Shown piece by piece: positions 1-7,489 of a stretch of DNA of 22,114 nucleotides. The notes under the pieces are model-generated. The model had not been told where the DNA came from, made no database searches, and was given only the letters and a program-made list of their open reading frames with translations. The stretch's first letter is position 1. Each line of letters begins with the position of its first letter. The stretch is from positions 1 to 22,114 of the forward strand of contig JAPXLT010000044.1 of the NCBI GenBank assembly GCA_033809415.1. The letters run 5' to 3'. This DNA is from JAQVUB01 sp033809415 (GTDB lineage: Bacteria; Verrucomicrobiota; Lentisphaeria; Oligosphaerales; Oligosphaeraceae). The translations under genes were made by a program, and so were the position numbers.

Positions 1-24
1 GGCGCGGACTGATCGCCCGCAACC

Positions 25-66
25 CACACGGACTTTACACGGACGGGACACGGACTTTACACGGAC
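25..66 (-). repeat. 11-bp GTCC tandem repeat, short array
   Basis: Read on the minus strand this is an alternation of GTCCGTGTAAA and GTCCGTGTCCC units, three full units (34-66) plus a partial one. The same alternation, longer and on the plus strand, lies at 9242-9340 just before the coiled-coil membrane protein gene. No gene is seen here; the window edge cuts off whatever lies further left. Confidence 0.85.
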
Positions 67-70
67 GACA

Positions 71-281
71 GATCAGTCGGATCGGACGGATCGGCACAAT
101 GCTTTGCGCCGTAGGCGTTTAACCATGCTTAACCCCAGGTTTTAACCTGGGGTGGGAAATCCCCCAAAGACAGTGCCTTGTAAAGGCACCACAATCAGAC
201 GAAGAAACGCTTATATGCCAATGACTTGGAGCTTTCTTTTCAGAACAATCTTTTACAAAAAAGAAGAAGTCGAGTGATAGT
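71..281 (+). repeat. Three-hairpin dispersed element, copy 1
   Basis: About 210 bp that recurs at 12589-12800 in the same orientation with only scattered differences. It holds three hairpins in a row: CGCC-GTA-GGCG (107-117), a 9-bp stem with a TT loop (133-152, arms CCCCAGGTT and AACCTGGGG), and GTGCCTT-GTA-AAGGCAC (173-189). The tail (about 190-281) is A/T-rich and also conserved between copies. No ORF is conserved in it, so it is either a non-autonomous mobile repeat (REP or MITE type) or a structured RNA. The orientation is arbitrary. Confidence 0.8.
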
Positions 282-305
282 ACAGCAGGTGACACTTTTT
301 TGTGC

Positions 306-372
306 CTGTCCATTCGTCCATCAAACGTCAAGTCCATCGCGTCCATGATGTCCATTCCTGTCCCTGTCCATT
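306..372 (+). repeat. Degenerate GTCCAT repeat cluster
   Basis: Six GTCCAT motifs occur at irregular spacing, mixed with GTCC variants. It resembles the degenerate part of the array at 3019-3131 ahead of hrpB. No coding potential is evident; a minus-strand ORF across it only reflects the repeat. Confidence 0.6.
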
Positions 373-668
373 AAAAACACTCATTTTGCCGTTTGAACAG
401 GATTAGGAATTGCTATGATTTCCGGGGGGTTTCCATGTTTCAAATCACATTTTCTATGCTTCCGTATGATTTCTTATGATTTTTCTTGAAATTCCGTTTT
501 TCCGGCACTATGTTTTCGCCGTGGTTCAGAAATCATCCAGCCCCACCCACCCAGGGGGCAACCCACCCTCGATTAAGGTACGCGCGTGCGCACGAGCGAA
601 GCGGAAACGGGAGGATGCGCAGCGGATATGGTGGACGGGATACCGATGCCCCCACCGCATCCTGAACA
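373..668. other. Non-coding stretch without recognised gene
   Basis: I see no supported gene here. An open frame at 476-895 runs through repeats and antisense into the PH-domain gene and has no recognisable protein features. Points of note are three TATGATTT motifs between about 413 and 481, and a 17-bp strictly alternating purine-pyrimidine run at 578-594 containing the palindrome GTGCGCAC. Confidence 0.6.
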
Positions 669-812
669 TCACAACCGGGACGGTTGCGCTACTTTTAAAC
701 CACATGCCATTTAATCCGTCGAAGCAGCGACCCTACAAAATTTTCCGAGTTTTCCGTGCTTTCCGTGGACAAAAAATGGGTTGTGGGCGTTGGTTCGCGC
801 CAAGCTGTTTTC
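669..812 (-). repeat. Full-length composite gene-end repeat, after the PH-domain gene
   Basis: Read on the minus strand, this starts 4 bases after the PH-domain stop codon and runs: a GC-rich piece with CGCCCACAACCCA, a T-run, GTCCACGGAAAGCACGG, more GGAAAA units, a GTAGGGT..GCTGCTT..GACGGAT block, and the CAACCG hairpin (672-686) at the far end. The whole block aligns with 16445-16585 on the plus strand. The GC-rich start followed by the T-run (773-778) could work as a transcription terminator, although the T-run is not directly next to the stem. Confidence 0.75.
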
Positions 813-815
813 AGT

Positions 816-1409
816 TCACTGCCGCGTTTCCACTGCCTGTGCAGCAAGTTTCTTCAACATATCCTCGACAGCTTTTGGGTTCCGGATGTTCATAAAGCCA
901 TATTCAGTCGAATATTGCCCTCCTTCCGAATCTGAATAAGAATGTTGCCTTAGAATCACATCTCCAGTTCCGTCTCGGTTCTCTTTGCGGAAAATATTCT
1001 GGAGCTTTGCCGGAGGATAGCTCCGGATGGTTATTGTTTTTTTCCATCCGGTCTCGAAGGTAATGGCTCGGCGATCCGTTATGACGTAAACCGTTCTGAA
1101 CGCCTTTCGGTACCTCCACAGTGGGACGGACAGCATAATAAAACCAATCAGGACAAATGGCACTCCGAAGAGAGGGAATAGGAGTTCCGCCATCCCCTTG
1201 CTGAAGTCGGGCAGCTTGAACCCGCATGCTCCGCATATCCAGAAAACAGCGAATGCCGTCCAAGGGATACCAAACAGAAAGAAGCCGGTTGAAGCCGTTG
1301 TAAAGTACCGGGGAATGGGTTGCTCCATCCACAGGATACGCTCGCCCGACTCTAACTCATTCCTGACCTTGTCATCAAGTTCCCGTGGAATCGTTCCTGG
1401 CAGAATCAT
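816..1409 (-). CDS. Bacterial PH-domain membrane protein
   Basis: A 197-residue protein. An N-terminal stretch with GERILWMEQPIP (22-33) is followed by two hydrophobic segments at about 41-62 and 76-97, then a domain starting RTVYVITDRRAITFE (about 104-118). This is the usual layout of bacterial PH-like (bPH2/DUF304-type) membrane proteins, in which the tyrosine-x-isoleucine-T-x-R strand opens the PH domain. Such proteins probably scaffold at the inner face of the membrane; no specific function can be given. The ATG at 1409 has a GGAG 8 bases upstream on the minus strand. The gene is divergent from waaA, and the two share a roughly 240-bp region that must hold both promoters. A composite repeat follows the stop. 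Confidence 0.8.
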   Translation of the reverse strand: MILPGTIPRELDDKVRNELESGERILWMEQPIPRYFTTASTGFFLFGIPWTAFAVFWICGACGFKLPDFSKGMAELLFPLFGVPFVLIGFIMLSVPLWRYRKAFRTVYVITDRRAITFETGWKKTITIRSYPPAKLQNIFRKENRDGTGDVILRQHSYSDSEGGQYSTEYGFMNIRNPKAVEDMLKKLAAQAVETRQ

Positions 1410-1493
1410 ATTTCAATCTCCATCTTCAGACACCTCCGCCAACACATTCAATAATCTATTGATGGCGGAATGCTTTGTCAAATCCAATTTTCG

Positions 1494-1535
1494 GGTCTTT
1501 TTGTGGTTTTCGTTGTTCAAAAAGAATTCTTCCGT
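1494..1535 (-). repeat. Degenerate gene-end repeat between divergent genes
   Basis: On the minus strand this reads as a decayed copy of the AACCACGAAA...CACGAAA version of the gene-end repeat, seen intact at 12478 and 15104. Here it lies between two divergent starts, not behind a stop codon, so it is the exception to the usual placement. A 74-codon minus-strand frame across it (1413-1637) is best explained by the repeat. Confidence 0.5.
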
Positions 1536-1648
1536 TATCCTTTGCCATCTATGCGACGGGCTTGCAAATCCCTCTCTGCAAATTATCTTTTTGAGAGATG
1601 CCCGTGCGGGTTGCCTCCTGTTCTGTTTTTCCACCATTGGTTGCCTAT

Positions 1649-2944
1649 ATGTTTATTATTTACAATCTTTTATTTCCCCTGCTTTTCTTGTTTTATCTGC
1701 CGTATTATCTGGTTCATATTTTTCGGCGCGGAGGGCTGACGCGGGACTACTGGGAACGTTTCGGCTTTTTCAGCTCGGAAAAAAAGGCTCTTTTGCGCGG
1801 ATTGCGTCATCCGATCTGGATTCATGCAGTGAGTGTCGGCGAAACGGTCGCGGCCATCTCCTTTGTCAAATCCTGGCTACAACGCCATCCGGATGATACC
1901 ATCGTCTTTTCCTGCGGCACCTCGACGGGTTTTGAGACCGCCGCTAAAAAGATGCCGCCACAGGTAGTCCGGATTTACTGCCCCATCGACTTTTACTGCG
2001 CGGTGCGACACACCCTGAATCTGATCCGCCCGGAAATGCTGCTGATCTTCGAGGTCGAAATCTGGCCGAACCTAGTGCTCCAGGCAGCGAAGCGCGGCGT
2101 GAAAGTCGCCCTGATCAATGGGCGCATGTCCGACCGATCGAGCCGGGGCTATGCGCGCTGGCAATGGATTTTCCGCCCGATTTTTCAGGGATTCAGCAAC
2201 ATCTGCCTGCAAACCGAGGAGGATGCTGACAGAGTCCGCCGGGTTATCGGGGATGATCCCCGCATCCAATCCTGCGGCACGATGAAATTTGATCAGATAC
2301 CGGACTGCGACAGCGCAGACAAGCACCAGGAACTGGATAACTGCTTTGGCAGCGGCAAGCGCATTCTGTTTACCGCCGGCAGCACTCATGCCGGCGAAGA
2401 GGAGCTGATCTGCGATGCCTATCGCCAGCTGAAAACAGAACATCCCGAACTAAAGCTGGTGCTGGTGCCACGCCACCAGGAACGTGCAGCTGCGGTCGAA
2501 AATGTGCTGCTCGAACGTGGACTAAGCTGGCGGCTGCTGCGCCCGCGTCCGGAACAGCCGCCAACGGAAGACCCTGTCGATGTCCTGCTCGTCAATACTA
2601 CCGGCGAATTGATGAATTTCTACGCTGCATCGGATATCACTTACGTCGGCAAAAGCCTTGCCGGACAGACCGGCGGACACAATATCATCGAGCCGGCCAT
2701 CTTCGGCAAAGCCATCCTTTATGGCAGTCACATGGAAAACTTCCGGGCCGTCGCGGAAATCTTCCAAAAACACCAGGCCGCACTCGAAATCGCCTCGGAT
2801 GACCTGCTGCTGCCGGCACTCCGGGAGCTTATCGAGCAACCCGAAAAACGCCAGGAATTAGGACGTAAAGCACGCCAAGTCGTCGATCAGTACCGCGGCA
2901 GCATCGCACGCACCCTGGATATCCTCGATCAACTGCGCACATAA
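1649..2944 (+). CDS. waaA: 3-deoxy-D-manno-octulosonic acid (Kdo) transferase
   Basis: This GT30 enzyme transfers Kdo from CMP-Kdo to lipid A precursor at the inner face of the cytoplasmic membrane, an essential early step of lipopolysaccharide synthesis. The 431 residues (from this start) match the family length. An N-terminal membrane anchor (about 3-25) precedes YWERFG (34-39) and HAVSVGE with the expected catalytic Glu at 65. Further along are EIWPNL, MKFD, FTAGSTHAGEEE, LVLVPRHQER and, near the C-terminus, TGGHNIIEP, all typical of WaaA/KdtA. The ATG at 1649 places the anchor at the N-terminus; an upstream in-frame ATG at 1598 would add 17 residues of no family character. No strong ribosome site precedes either. 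A gene-end repeat starts just after the stop. Confidence 0.95.
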   Translation: MFIIYNLLFPLLFLFYLPYYLVHIFRRGGLTRDYWERFGFFSSEKKALLRGLRHPIWIHAVSVGETVAAISFVKSWLQRHPDDTIVFSCGTSTGFETAAKKMPPQVVRIYCPIDFYCAVRHTLNLIRPEMLLIFEVEIWPNLVLQAAKRGVKVALINGRMSDRSSRGYARWQWIFRPIFQGFSNICLQTEEDADRVRRVIGDDPRIQSCGTMKFDQIPDCDSADKHQELDNCFGSGKRILFTAGSTHAGEEELICDAYRQLKTEHPELKLVLVPRHQERAAAVENVLLERGLSWRLLRPRPEQPPTEDPVDVLLVNTTGELMNFYAASDITYVGKSLAGQTGGHNIIEPAIFGKAILYGSHMENFRAVAEIFQKHQAALEIASDDLLLPALRELIEQPEKRQELGRKARQVVDQYRGSIARTLDILDQLRT

Positions 2945-3018
2945 CCTTTTTTGTCCACGGAAAACACGAAAAGCGCGGAATTTTTCTATAGGTTGTTACT
3001 CTGACGGATAAAATCGCT
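2945..3018 (+). repeat. Gene-end repeat after waaA
   Basis: Starts at the waaA stop: a T-run (2946-2951), then GTCCACGGAAAACACGAAAA, then GCGCGGAA, a second T-run and the ATAGGTTGTT..CTGACGGAT block. It runs straight into the GTCCAT array before hrpB. Confidence 0.75.
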
Positions 3019-3131
3019 TGTCCATTGTCCATTGTCCATCGTCCATCGTCCATCGTCCATTCTCCCGTCCATTCTCCAGTCCATTCCTGTCCATCCCGTC
3101 CATCCTGTCCATTCATGTCCCTGTCCCTTGT
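3019..3131 (+). repeat. 7-bp GTCCAT minisatellite overlapping the hrpB start
   Basis: Six perfect 7-bp units (three TGTCCAT, then three CGTCCAT, 3019-3060) are followed by irregular 9- to 12-bp GTCCAT units. The hrpB ATG chosen here (3115) lies inside the last degenerate unit, so the array forms the 5' leader of hrpB and its first codons. Confidence 0.85.
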
Positions 3132-5664
3132 CCATTTACCGATTTATGAGATATTCGACGAATTCCGGCTTCGGGTGCGTCAGCAGAACCGTCTGCTGAT
3201 CAGTGCGCCGACCGGTTCCGGCAAATCGACGCAAGTTCCGCAATGGCTCCTTGATCTGGTTCCGGACGGCAAGCGGATTCTAGTTTTGCAGCCACGCCGT
3301 CTGGCGGCACGCATGCTTGCCGAACGGGTTGCCTGGGAACGCCAGGAAAAACCGGGCGGCTGCGTCGGATTCCAGACACGCTATGAGAGCGCATGCAGTC
3401 GTGACACCCGTATTCTTTTCATCACCGAGGGAATTCTTGCGCGCATGCTGGTATCCTCTCCGGACTTGCCCGACATTGGCGCAATTGTCTTTGATGAATT
3501 CCACGAGCGCAGCCTGAATGTCGATCTCGGTCTGGCAATGGCCTGCCACTGCCAGCAGGCTCGACGTCCGGATTTGCGCCTGATCGTCATGTCCGCGACC
3601 ATGGATGCCGCCGGCTTGCAGAATTACCTGGGTAACTGCACGCATCTGCATGCCTCCGGAAAACTCCACCCGGTGACTTTGAGTTACCGCAAACGCAGCG
3701 CTGCTGCCAATCTCTTTCAGAATGCCGCTGGTGCCTTGCGGGATTTGCTGTCAGCCGGCCATGCGGGCGACGTGCTGATCTTCATGCCCGGCGGCGCCGA
3801 AATCCGGCATTGCGCGGAAGCGATCCGGCGTCTGTCCTCGCCAGAGTTGTTGGAGATCCTTCCACTATATGGCGATTTGCCGCCGGATGAGCAGCGCAAA
3901 GTGATGCAGCCCTCTTCCCGCCGAAAAATCATCATTGCCACAAATATTGCCGAGACTTCGCTGACCATTCCGGGCGTGCGCCATGTCATCGACAGCGGTC
4001 TGGTACGCATCAGCCGTTTTGATGCCATGCGGCAAGTCAGCATGCTCGAGACCATTCCGATCGCACGGGACTCAGCCGAGCAACGCGCCGGACGTGCTGG
4101 ACGCGAAGCTCCAGGCACTTGCTGCCGACTCTGGAGCGAACTCGAACAAAGCGCCAAACCCACCACCAGCATGCCGGAAATTCAGCGCAGCGATCTGGCC
4201 GACGCACTGCTGACCGTCGCCGCCTTCGGCTTCCCAAATCCCGCAGAATTCCCCTGGTTTGAAACACCCCCCGAAAAGAATTTTCAGGCAGGCATGACTC
4301 TGCTCGAACAACTGGGCCTGTTGCGCAAACACGGCGGCGGCCTGACTGACCTAGGTGACGAAATCCGACGTTTTCCGGTGCATCCGCGCCTGGCACTGCT
4401 TCTTTGGCACGGGCAGAAGGGAGGCTGTCCGCGGCAAGCAGCATTTGCCGCCGCCCTACTCTCCGAACGGCCATTGATCACCGGCGCCAGCAGCGACCGG
4501 GCTACCAGCCGCAAACAACGCCAGGAACGCAAAGGCGAAAGCGATGATCTGCCGCAATCGGATTTTCTTGCCTGCCTCGATCTGCTTGCCGAGGCGCGAA
4601 AAAATGGCTTTTCGCAGGCAGCCTGTCAGGCGCTGGGGCTGCATGCCGGTGCCGCCCGTGACATCAACCGCGCCGCCAATGACTATCTGGATATGCTCGT
4701 GGACAAAAGCTTGCCGGATCGACAGCAAAGTGATCTGAATTTTCTTAAAATCCTGCTGCGGATTTTTCCGGATCGGCTGGCTCGGCGTCTGGATCGTGGC
4801 ACTCTGCTCTGCGAATTGCAGGGTCGCAAGCGTGCGGAGCTTGCCCGCACCAGCCTGGTTCGTGACGAACCCATGTTTCTGGCCGGTGAAATCAGGGAGG
4901 TGCCGGCCTCGGGGACGCAGGCGGTCAAACTCGAACTTTCCCTGGCCAGCGGCATTCGCGAAGAATGGCTCTGGGACTATTTTCCAGAGGAATTCAAGGA
5001 TGACGAGGAGGTCTTCTGGGATTCTGCAAAACAGCAGGTTCTCAGGCGACGGCGCTTGAGCTGCCTCGATCTTACCCTTGAGGAATCCGTGCACAACGAT
5101 GCCGATCCGGAAAAGGCGGCGGCGCTGCTGGCCGCCCAGCTGGACAGCAATAACATGCACTTGCAGGGATGGGATGAAAGCGTCGAAAACTGGATTGCAC
5201 GCGTACGCTTCCTGGCTGAACATTTTCCGGAGAAAAAACTGCCTGTGTACGATGCGGAGGACGTTGCGAAAATCCGTCTTGCGCTTTGTCAAGGCGAATA
5301 TATGTACAAGGCAGTGCGCATCAAACCCTGCCTGCCTTTTGTCAGAGAACTTCTCACGCCGGAGCAGGTGCAGTTCGTCGAACAGATGACGCCAACGCAT
5401 CTGCCGCTGCCAAAAGGAAGACGTCTGCGCATCGAATACACCCCGGGACAACCACCCAGAGGACGGGCCAGAATCCAGGAACTCTTCGATTTCAAGGAAA
5501 AACCCGCCGTCGCCAAAGGGCAAATCCCTGTCCTGCTGGATATTCTGGCACCGAATATGCGCACCGTGCAAATCACCGACGACCTGCCACGCTTCTGGGA
5601 AGTCCACTACCCTGCCCTGCGATCCGCACTGGCAAGACGATACCCGAAGCACGAATGGAGGTAA
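3115..5664 (+). CDS. hrpB: ATP-dependent DEAH-box RNA helicase HrpB
   Basis: A superfamily 2 helicase of the HrpB type, thought to unwind RNA using ATP; its cellular substrate is not well defined. From this start it has 849 residues, close to the family norm. Visible motifs are Walker A APTGSGKST (31-39), QPRRLAARMLAERVA, DEFHERS with the DEAH-position box at 127-130, VMSATMDA, NIAETSLTIPG and SAEQRAGRAGR. The HrpB-specific C-terminal part ends in RYPKHEWR, the usual family ending. An in-frame TTG at 3025 would add 30 residues encoded entirely by the GTCCAT array (VHSPVHSPVHS); the family N-terminus argues against it. No clear ribosome site is visible. The gene is 170 bases after waaA, with repeats between. 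Confidence 0.95.
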   Translation: MSLSLVHLPIYEIFDEFRLRVRQQNRLLISAPTGSGKSTQVPQWLLDLVPDGKRILVLQPRRLAARMLAERVAWERQEKPGGCVGFQTRYESACSRDTRILFITEGILARMLVSSPDLPDIGAIVFDEFHERSLNVDLGLAMACHCQQARRPDLRLIVMSATMDAAGLQNYLGNCTHLHASGKLHPVTLSYRKRSAAANLFQNAAGALRDLLSAGHAGDVLIFMPGGAEIRHCAEAIRRLSSPELLEILPLYGDLPPDEQRKVMQPSSRRKIIIATNIAETSLTIPGVRHVIDSGLVRISRFDAMRQVSMLETIPIARDSAEQRAGRAGREAPGTCCRLWSELEQSAKPTTSMPEIQRSDLADALLTVAAFGFPNPAEFPWFETPPEKNFQAGMTLLEQLGLLRKHGGGLTDLGDEIRRFPVHPRLALLLWHGQKGGCPRQAAFAAALLSERPLITGASSDRATSRKQRQERKGESDDLPQSDFLACLDLLAEARKNGFSQAACQALGLHAGAARDINRAANDYLDMLVDKSLPDRQQSDLNFLKILLRIFPDRLARRLDRGTLLCELQGRKRAELARTSLVRDEPMFLAGEIREVPASGTQAVKLELSLASGIREEWLWDYFPEEFKDDEEVFWDSAKQQVLRRRRLSCLDLTLEESVHNDADPEKAAALLAAQLDSNNMHLQGWDESVENWIARVRFLAEHFPEKKLPVYDAEDVAKIRLALCQGEYMYKAVRIKPCLPFVRELLTPEQVQFVEQMTPTHLPLPKGRRLRIEYTPGQPPRGRARIQELFDFKEKPAVAKGQIPVLLDILAPNMRTVQITDDLPRFWEVHYPALRSALARRYPKHEWR

Positions 5665-5681
5665 GGGGGCAGGGGAGTGCG

Positions 5682-5802
5682 TAGTGCGGGGTGCGTTCAT
5701 TTCTCGTCCGACTTGTCCGACCTGTCCGACCCGTCCGACCTGTCCGACCCGTCCGACCTGTCCGACCCGTCCGACCCGTCCGACCTGTCCGACCCCGCAC
5801 TA
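5682..5802 (+). repeat. 9-bp GTCCGACCY array bracketed by inverted arms
   Basis: Ten consecutive 9-bp units GTCCGACCT/GTCCGACCC (5706-5795) lie between perfect 11-bp inverted arms, TAGTGCGGGGT (5682-5692) and ACCCCGCACTA (5792-5802). The right arm overlaps the last unit. The array at 16600-16681 has the same kind of arms. It begins 18 bases after the hrpB stop, and no gene-end repeat of the GTCCACGGAAA type is present there. Artefact ORFs with GRT or SDL/SDP tripeptide repeats come from this array. Confidence 0.9.
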
Positions 5803-5811
5803 TAAACGTTG

Positions 5812-5873
5812 GTGCCAAAACACGGAATGATTCAGCGCCAAAACACGGAATGATTTAGCGCCAAAACACGGAA
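5812..5873 (+). promoter_or_regulatory. 23-bp direct repeats upstream of the AAA ATPase gene
   Basis: Three copies spaced exactly 23 bp apart (starting at 5812, 5835 and 5858) share GCCAAAACACGGAAT; the first two continue with GATTYA and the third is cut short. They sit just upstream of the best promoter candidate (5879-5907) of the next gene. Equal spacing of about two helical turns fits an array of protein-binding sites, but a leftover of a mobile element is equally possible. Confidence 0.55.
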
Positions 5874-5878
5874 TCCAC

Positions 5879-5907
5879 TTGTTTTTTGAATTTTTTCAAG
5901 GTATATT
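5879..5907 (+). promoter_or_regulatory. Candidate promoter of the AAA/DUF4143 gene
   Basis: TTGTTT (5879-5884), a 17-base spacer and TATATT (5902-5907) fit a sigma-70-type promoter in an A/T-rich stretch, 29 to 41 bases before the two possible start codons. It is directly downstream of the 23-bp repeats. Confidence 0.4.
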
Positions 5908-5947
5908 ATTCAGCGGTAATCCGGCAATAAACTGAATGAGATTGGTT

Positions 5948-7210
5948 ATGCGAAAATACCTACCGCGAATCTATGATATTTTACTTGAAAAAGAACTGTC
6001 TTCTACCGGGGCGGTTTTGATTGAGGGTGCCAAGTGGTGCGGCAAAACATCAACTGCCATGCGTGCAGCAAAAAGTATTCTTTATATGCAGGATCCTGAT
6101 TCGGCGGCGGCGAACCTGGCCTTGGCTGATACAAAACCTTCGCTGCTATTAAAAGGAGATTCGCCACGTTTGATTGATGAATGGCAAATGGCACCAGTTT
6201 TGTGGGATGCTGTACGCTTCGAAGTGGATCGCCGGGGAATCCCAGGGCAATTCATTCTGACGGGGTCGGCAGTCCCGGCTGACGGGAAAATCGCCCATAC
6301 TGGAACAGGGCGTTTTGCACGTTTGCTCATGCGCCCCATGAGCCTGTTTGAATCACAGGAATCCAATGGCTGCGTTTCATTAAAAGAGCTTTTTTCCGGA
6401 AATTGCGATATCGCAGGCGAAGGCATATTATCTATAGAGCAATATGCTTTTGCAATCTGCCGTGGCGGGTGGCCAGCTGCAGTGCAAATGGCTCCGGAAA
6501 ATGCTTTGCGCACAGCCATCAACTATGTGGAAGCGATCATCAATATGGATTTTCAACGTGTGGATGGGGCCGAAAAAAATCCGGAAAGAGTCCGCGCTCT
6601 GTTGCATTCCCTTTCACGTAACATTTCGACATTGGCCACTATGCAGACGATCATTGCTGACATGCAAGCAAATGACAGTGCTATTTCGGATAAAACATTA
6701 TCCACCTATCTGAATGTATTGCGACGGATTTTTGTCATTGAGGATCAGCCTGCCTGGCAACCTTCGCTGCGTTCCAAAACCGCCTTGAGGACATCAGCAA
6801 AACGTCAGATGGTTGATCCATCCATTGCGGTGGCAGTAATGCGTGCATCCCCGGAAAAAATCTTGCAAGATTTCAACACCTTTGGATATCTGTTTGAATC
6901 ATTGTGCATTCGCGACCTGCGAGTCTATGCTCAGGCCAACGATGGCTCTGTCTTTCATTATCGCGACAAGTCCGACTTGGAAGCCGATATGATTATTTCC
7001 CTGAACAATGGCAAGTGGGGAGCCATCGAGGTCAAAACAGGGAGCCGTCAAATTGAGGAAGCTGCCGCAAATTTGCTCAAGTTGAAAAATAAGATCAACA
7101 AGGATAAAATGGGACCGCCATCCTTCCTTATGGTTATAACCGGTGGTAAATATGCCTATAGCAGACCGGATGGTGTTTGCGTGGTGCCTTTAAGCTGCCT
7201 GAAACCATGA
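5948..7210 (+). CDS. AAA ATPase with DUF4143 C-terminal domain
   Basis: A 420-residue orphan ATPase of the AAA_14/DUF4143 family, common in gut and host-associated anaerobes; its function is not established. The start RKYLPRIYD and the Walker A segment EGAKWCGKTSTA are typical, as is the Walker B LIDEWQ followed by FILTGSA (sensor-like). The C-terminal third has FESLCIRDLRVYA, then LEADMII and GAIEVKTGS, a pattern like a PD-(D/E)xK nuclease fold with E, D and ExK positions. The ATG at 5948 was chosen over 5936 because the family begins at KYLPRI and a GAG lies 7 bases upstream. Base composition looks A/T-richer than hrpB and pgi on either side, and it stands alone with its own promoter candidate, which suggests transfer. 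Confidence 0.88.
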   Translation: MRKYLPRIYDILLEKELSSTGAVLIEGAKWCGKTSTAMRAAKSILYMQDPDSAAANLALADTKPSLLLKGDSPRLIDEWQMAPVLWDAVRFEVDRRGIPGQFILTGSAVPADGKIAHTGTGRFARLLMRPMSLFESQESNGCVSLKELFSGNCDIAGEGILSIEQYAFAICRGGWPAAVQMAPENALRTAINYVEAIINMDFQRVDGAEKNPERVRALLHSLSRNISTLATMQTIIADMQANDSAISDKTLSTYLNVLRRIFVIEDQPAWQPSLRSKTALRTSAKRQMVDPSIAVAVMRASPEKILQDFNTFGYLFESLCIRDLRVYAQANDGSVFHYRDKSDLEADMIISLNNGKWGAIEVKTGSRQIEEAAANLLKLKNKINKDKMGPPSFLMVITGGKYAYSRPDGVCVVPLSCLKP

Positions 7211-7263
7211 CCATATCACGCTTGACAGGGGGCAGGCGGGGGCGTTGGAAACATCCATTTCCC

Positions 7264-7296
7264 GTCCGACTTGTCCGACCCGTCCGACCCGTCGGG
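7264..7296 (+). repeat. Short 9-bp GTCCGACC array
   Basis: Three units (GTCCGACTT then two GTCCGACCC) and a partial one. The first two units and the sequence before them (a GGGGGCAGG stretch, then CATTTC) resemble the left side of the longer array after hrpB, so both are copies of one element type. It starts about 54 bases after the ATPase stop. Confidence 0.75.
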
Positions 7297-7312
7297 CATC
7301 GGCGAGTAATCA

Positions 7313-7415
7313 GAAATCACAGCCGGGACGGTTGCGCCACTTTTTAAACCTGCCCCCTGCACCCTGCACCCTGCACCCTGCACCCTGCACGGACGGTTGC
7401 GCTACTTTTTAAACC
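7313..7415 (+). repeat. CGGTTG hairpin modules flanking a 7-bp array
   Basis: One copy of the hairpin module (CAGCCG-GGA-CGGTTG at 7320-7334, then GCGCCACTTTTTAAACCTGC) and a second partial copy (GGACGGTTGCGCTACTTTTT from 7391) flank a tandem array of five 7-bp CTGCACC units (7357-7390, last one incomplete). The array may have grown from the AAACCTGCCCC end of the module. All of this lies upstream of pgi; no gene is visible in 7211-7489. Confidence 0.7.
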
Positions 7416-7489
7416 TGCAAGATATGTATTCAGGAATTACATTATATTTTTCTCTTTAGCATTACAAAGAACAAGCAAGGACAGGGTTT

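Noticed and set aside
1..815. A tRNA or other known RNA gene among the hairpins
   Set aside because: The hairpins at 107-189 do not form a cloverleaf and no tRNA consensus (T-loop or anticodon arm) is seen. A novel structured RNA remains possible and is listed as a finding.
476..895. A 139-codon plus-strand frame
   Set aside because: It is made largely of repeat-derived sequence and runs antisense into the PH-domain gene; its protein has no domain character.
1413..1637. A 74-codon minus-strand frame just upstream of the PH-domain gene
   Set aside because: Its middle (FFLNNENHKKTRK) is the translation of a decayed gene-end repeat and it overlaps the waaA start region; no ribosome site was noticed.
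3025..3114. An N-terminal extension of HrpB starting at TTG 3025
   Set aside because: It would be encoded entirely by the GTCCAT array, begins with a rare start codon and does not resemble the HrpB family N-terminus.
4456..5700. A 414-codon open frame antisense to hrpB
   Set aside because: It lies wholly opposite a clear HrpB coding region, has no recognisable motifs and continues into the repeat region after the hrpB stop. GC-rich codon use commonly leaves such frames open.
5706..5795. A possible CRISPR array
   Set aside because: The units are 9 bp and directly adjacent without spacers; the same holds for the other GTCC arrays. No cas gene is present.
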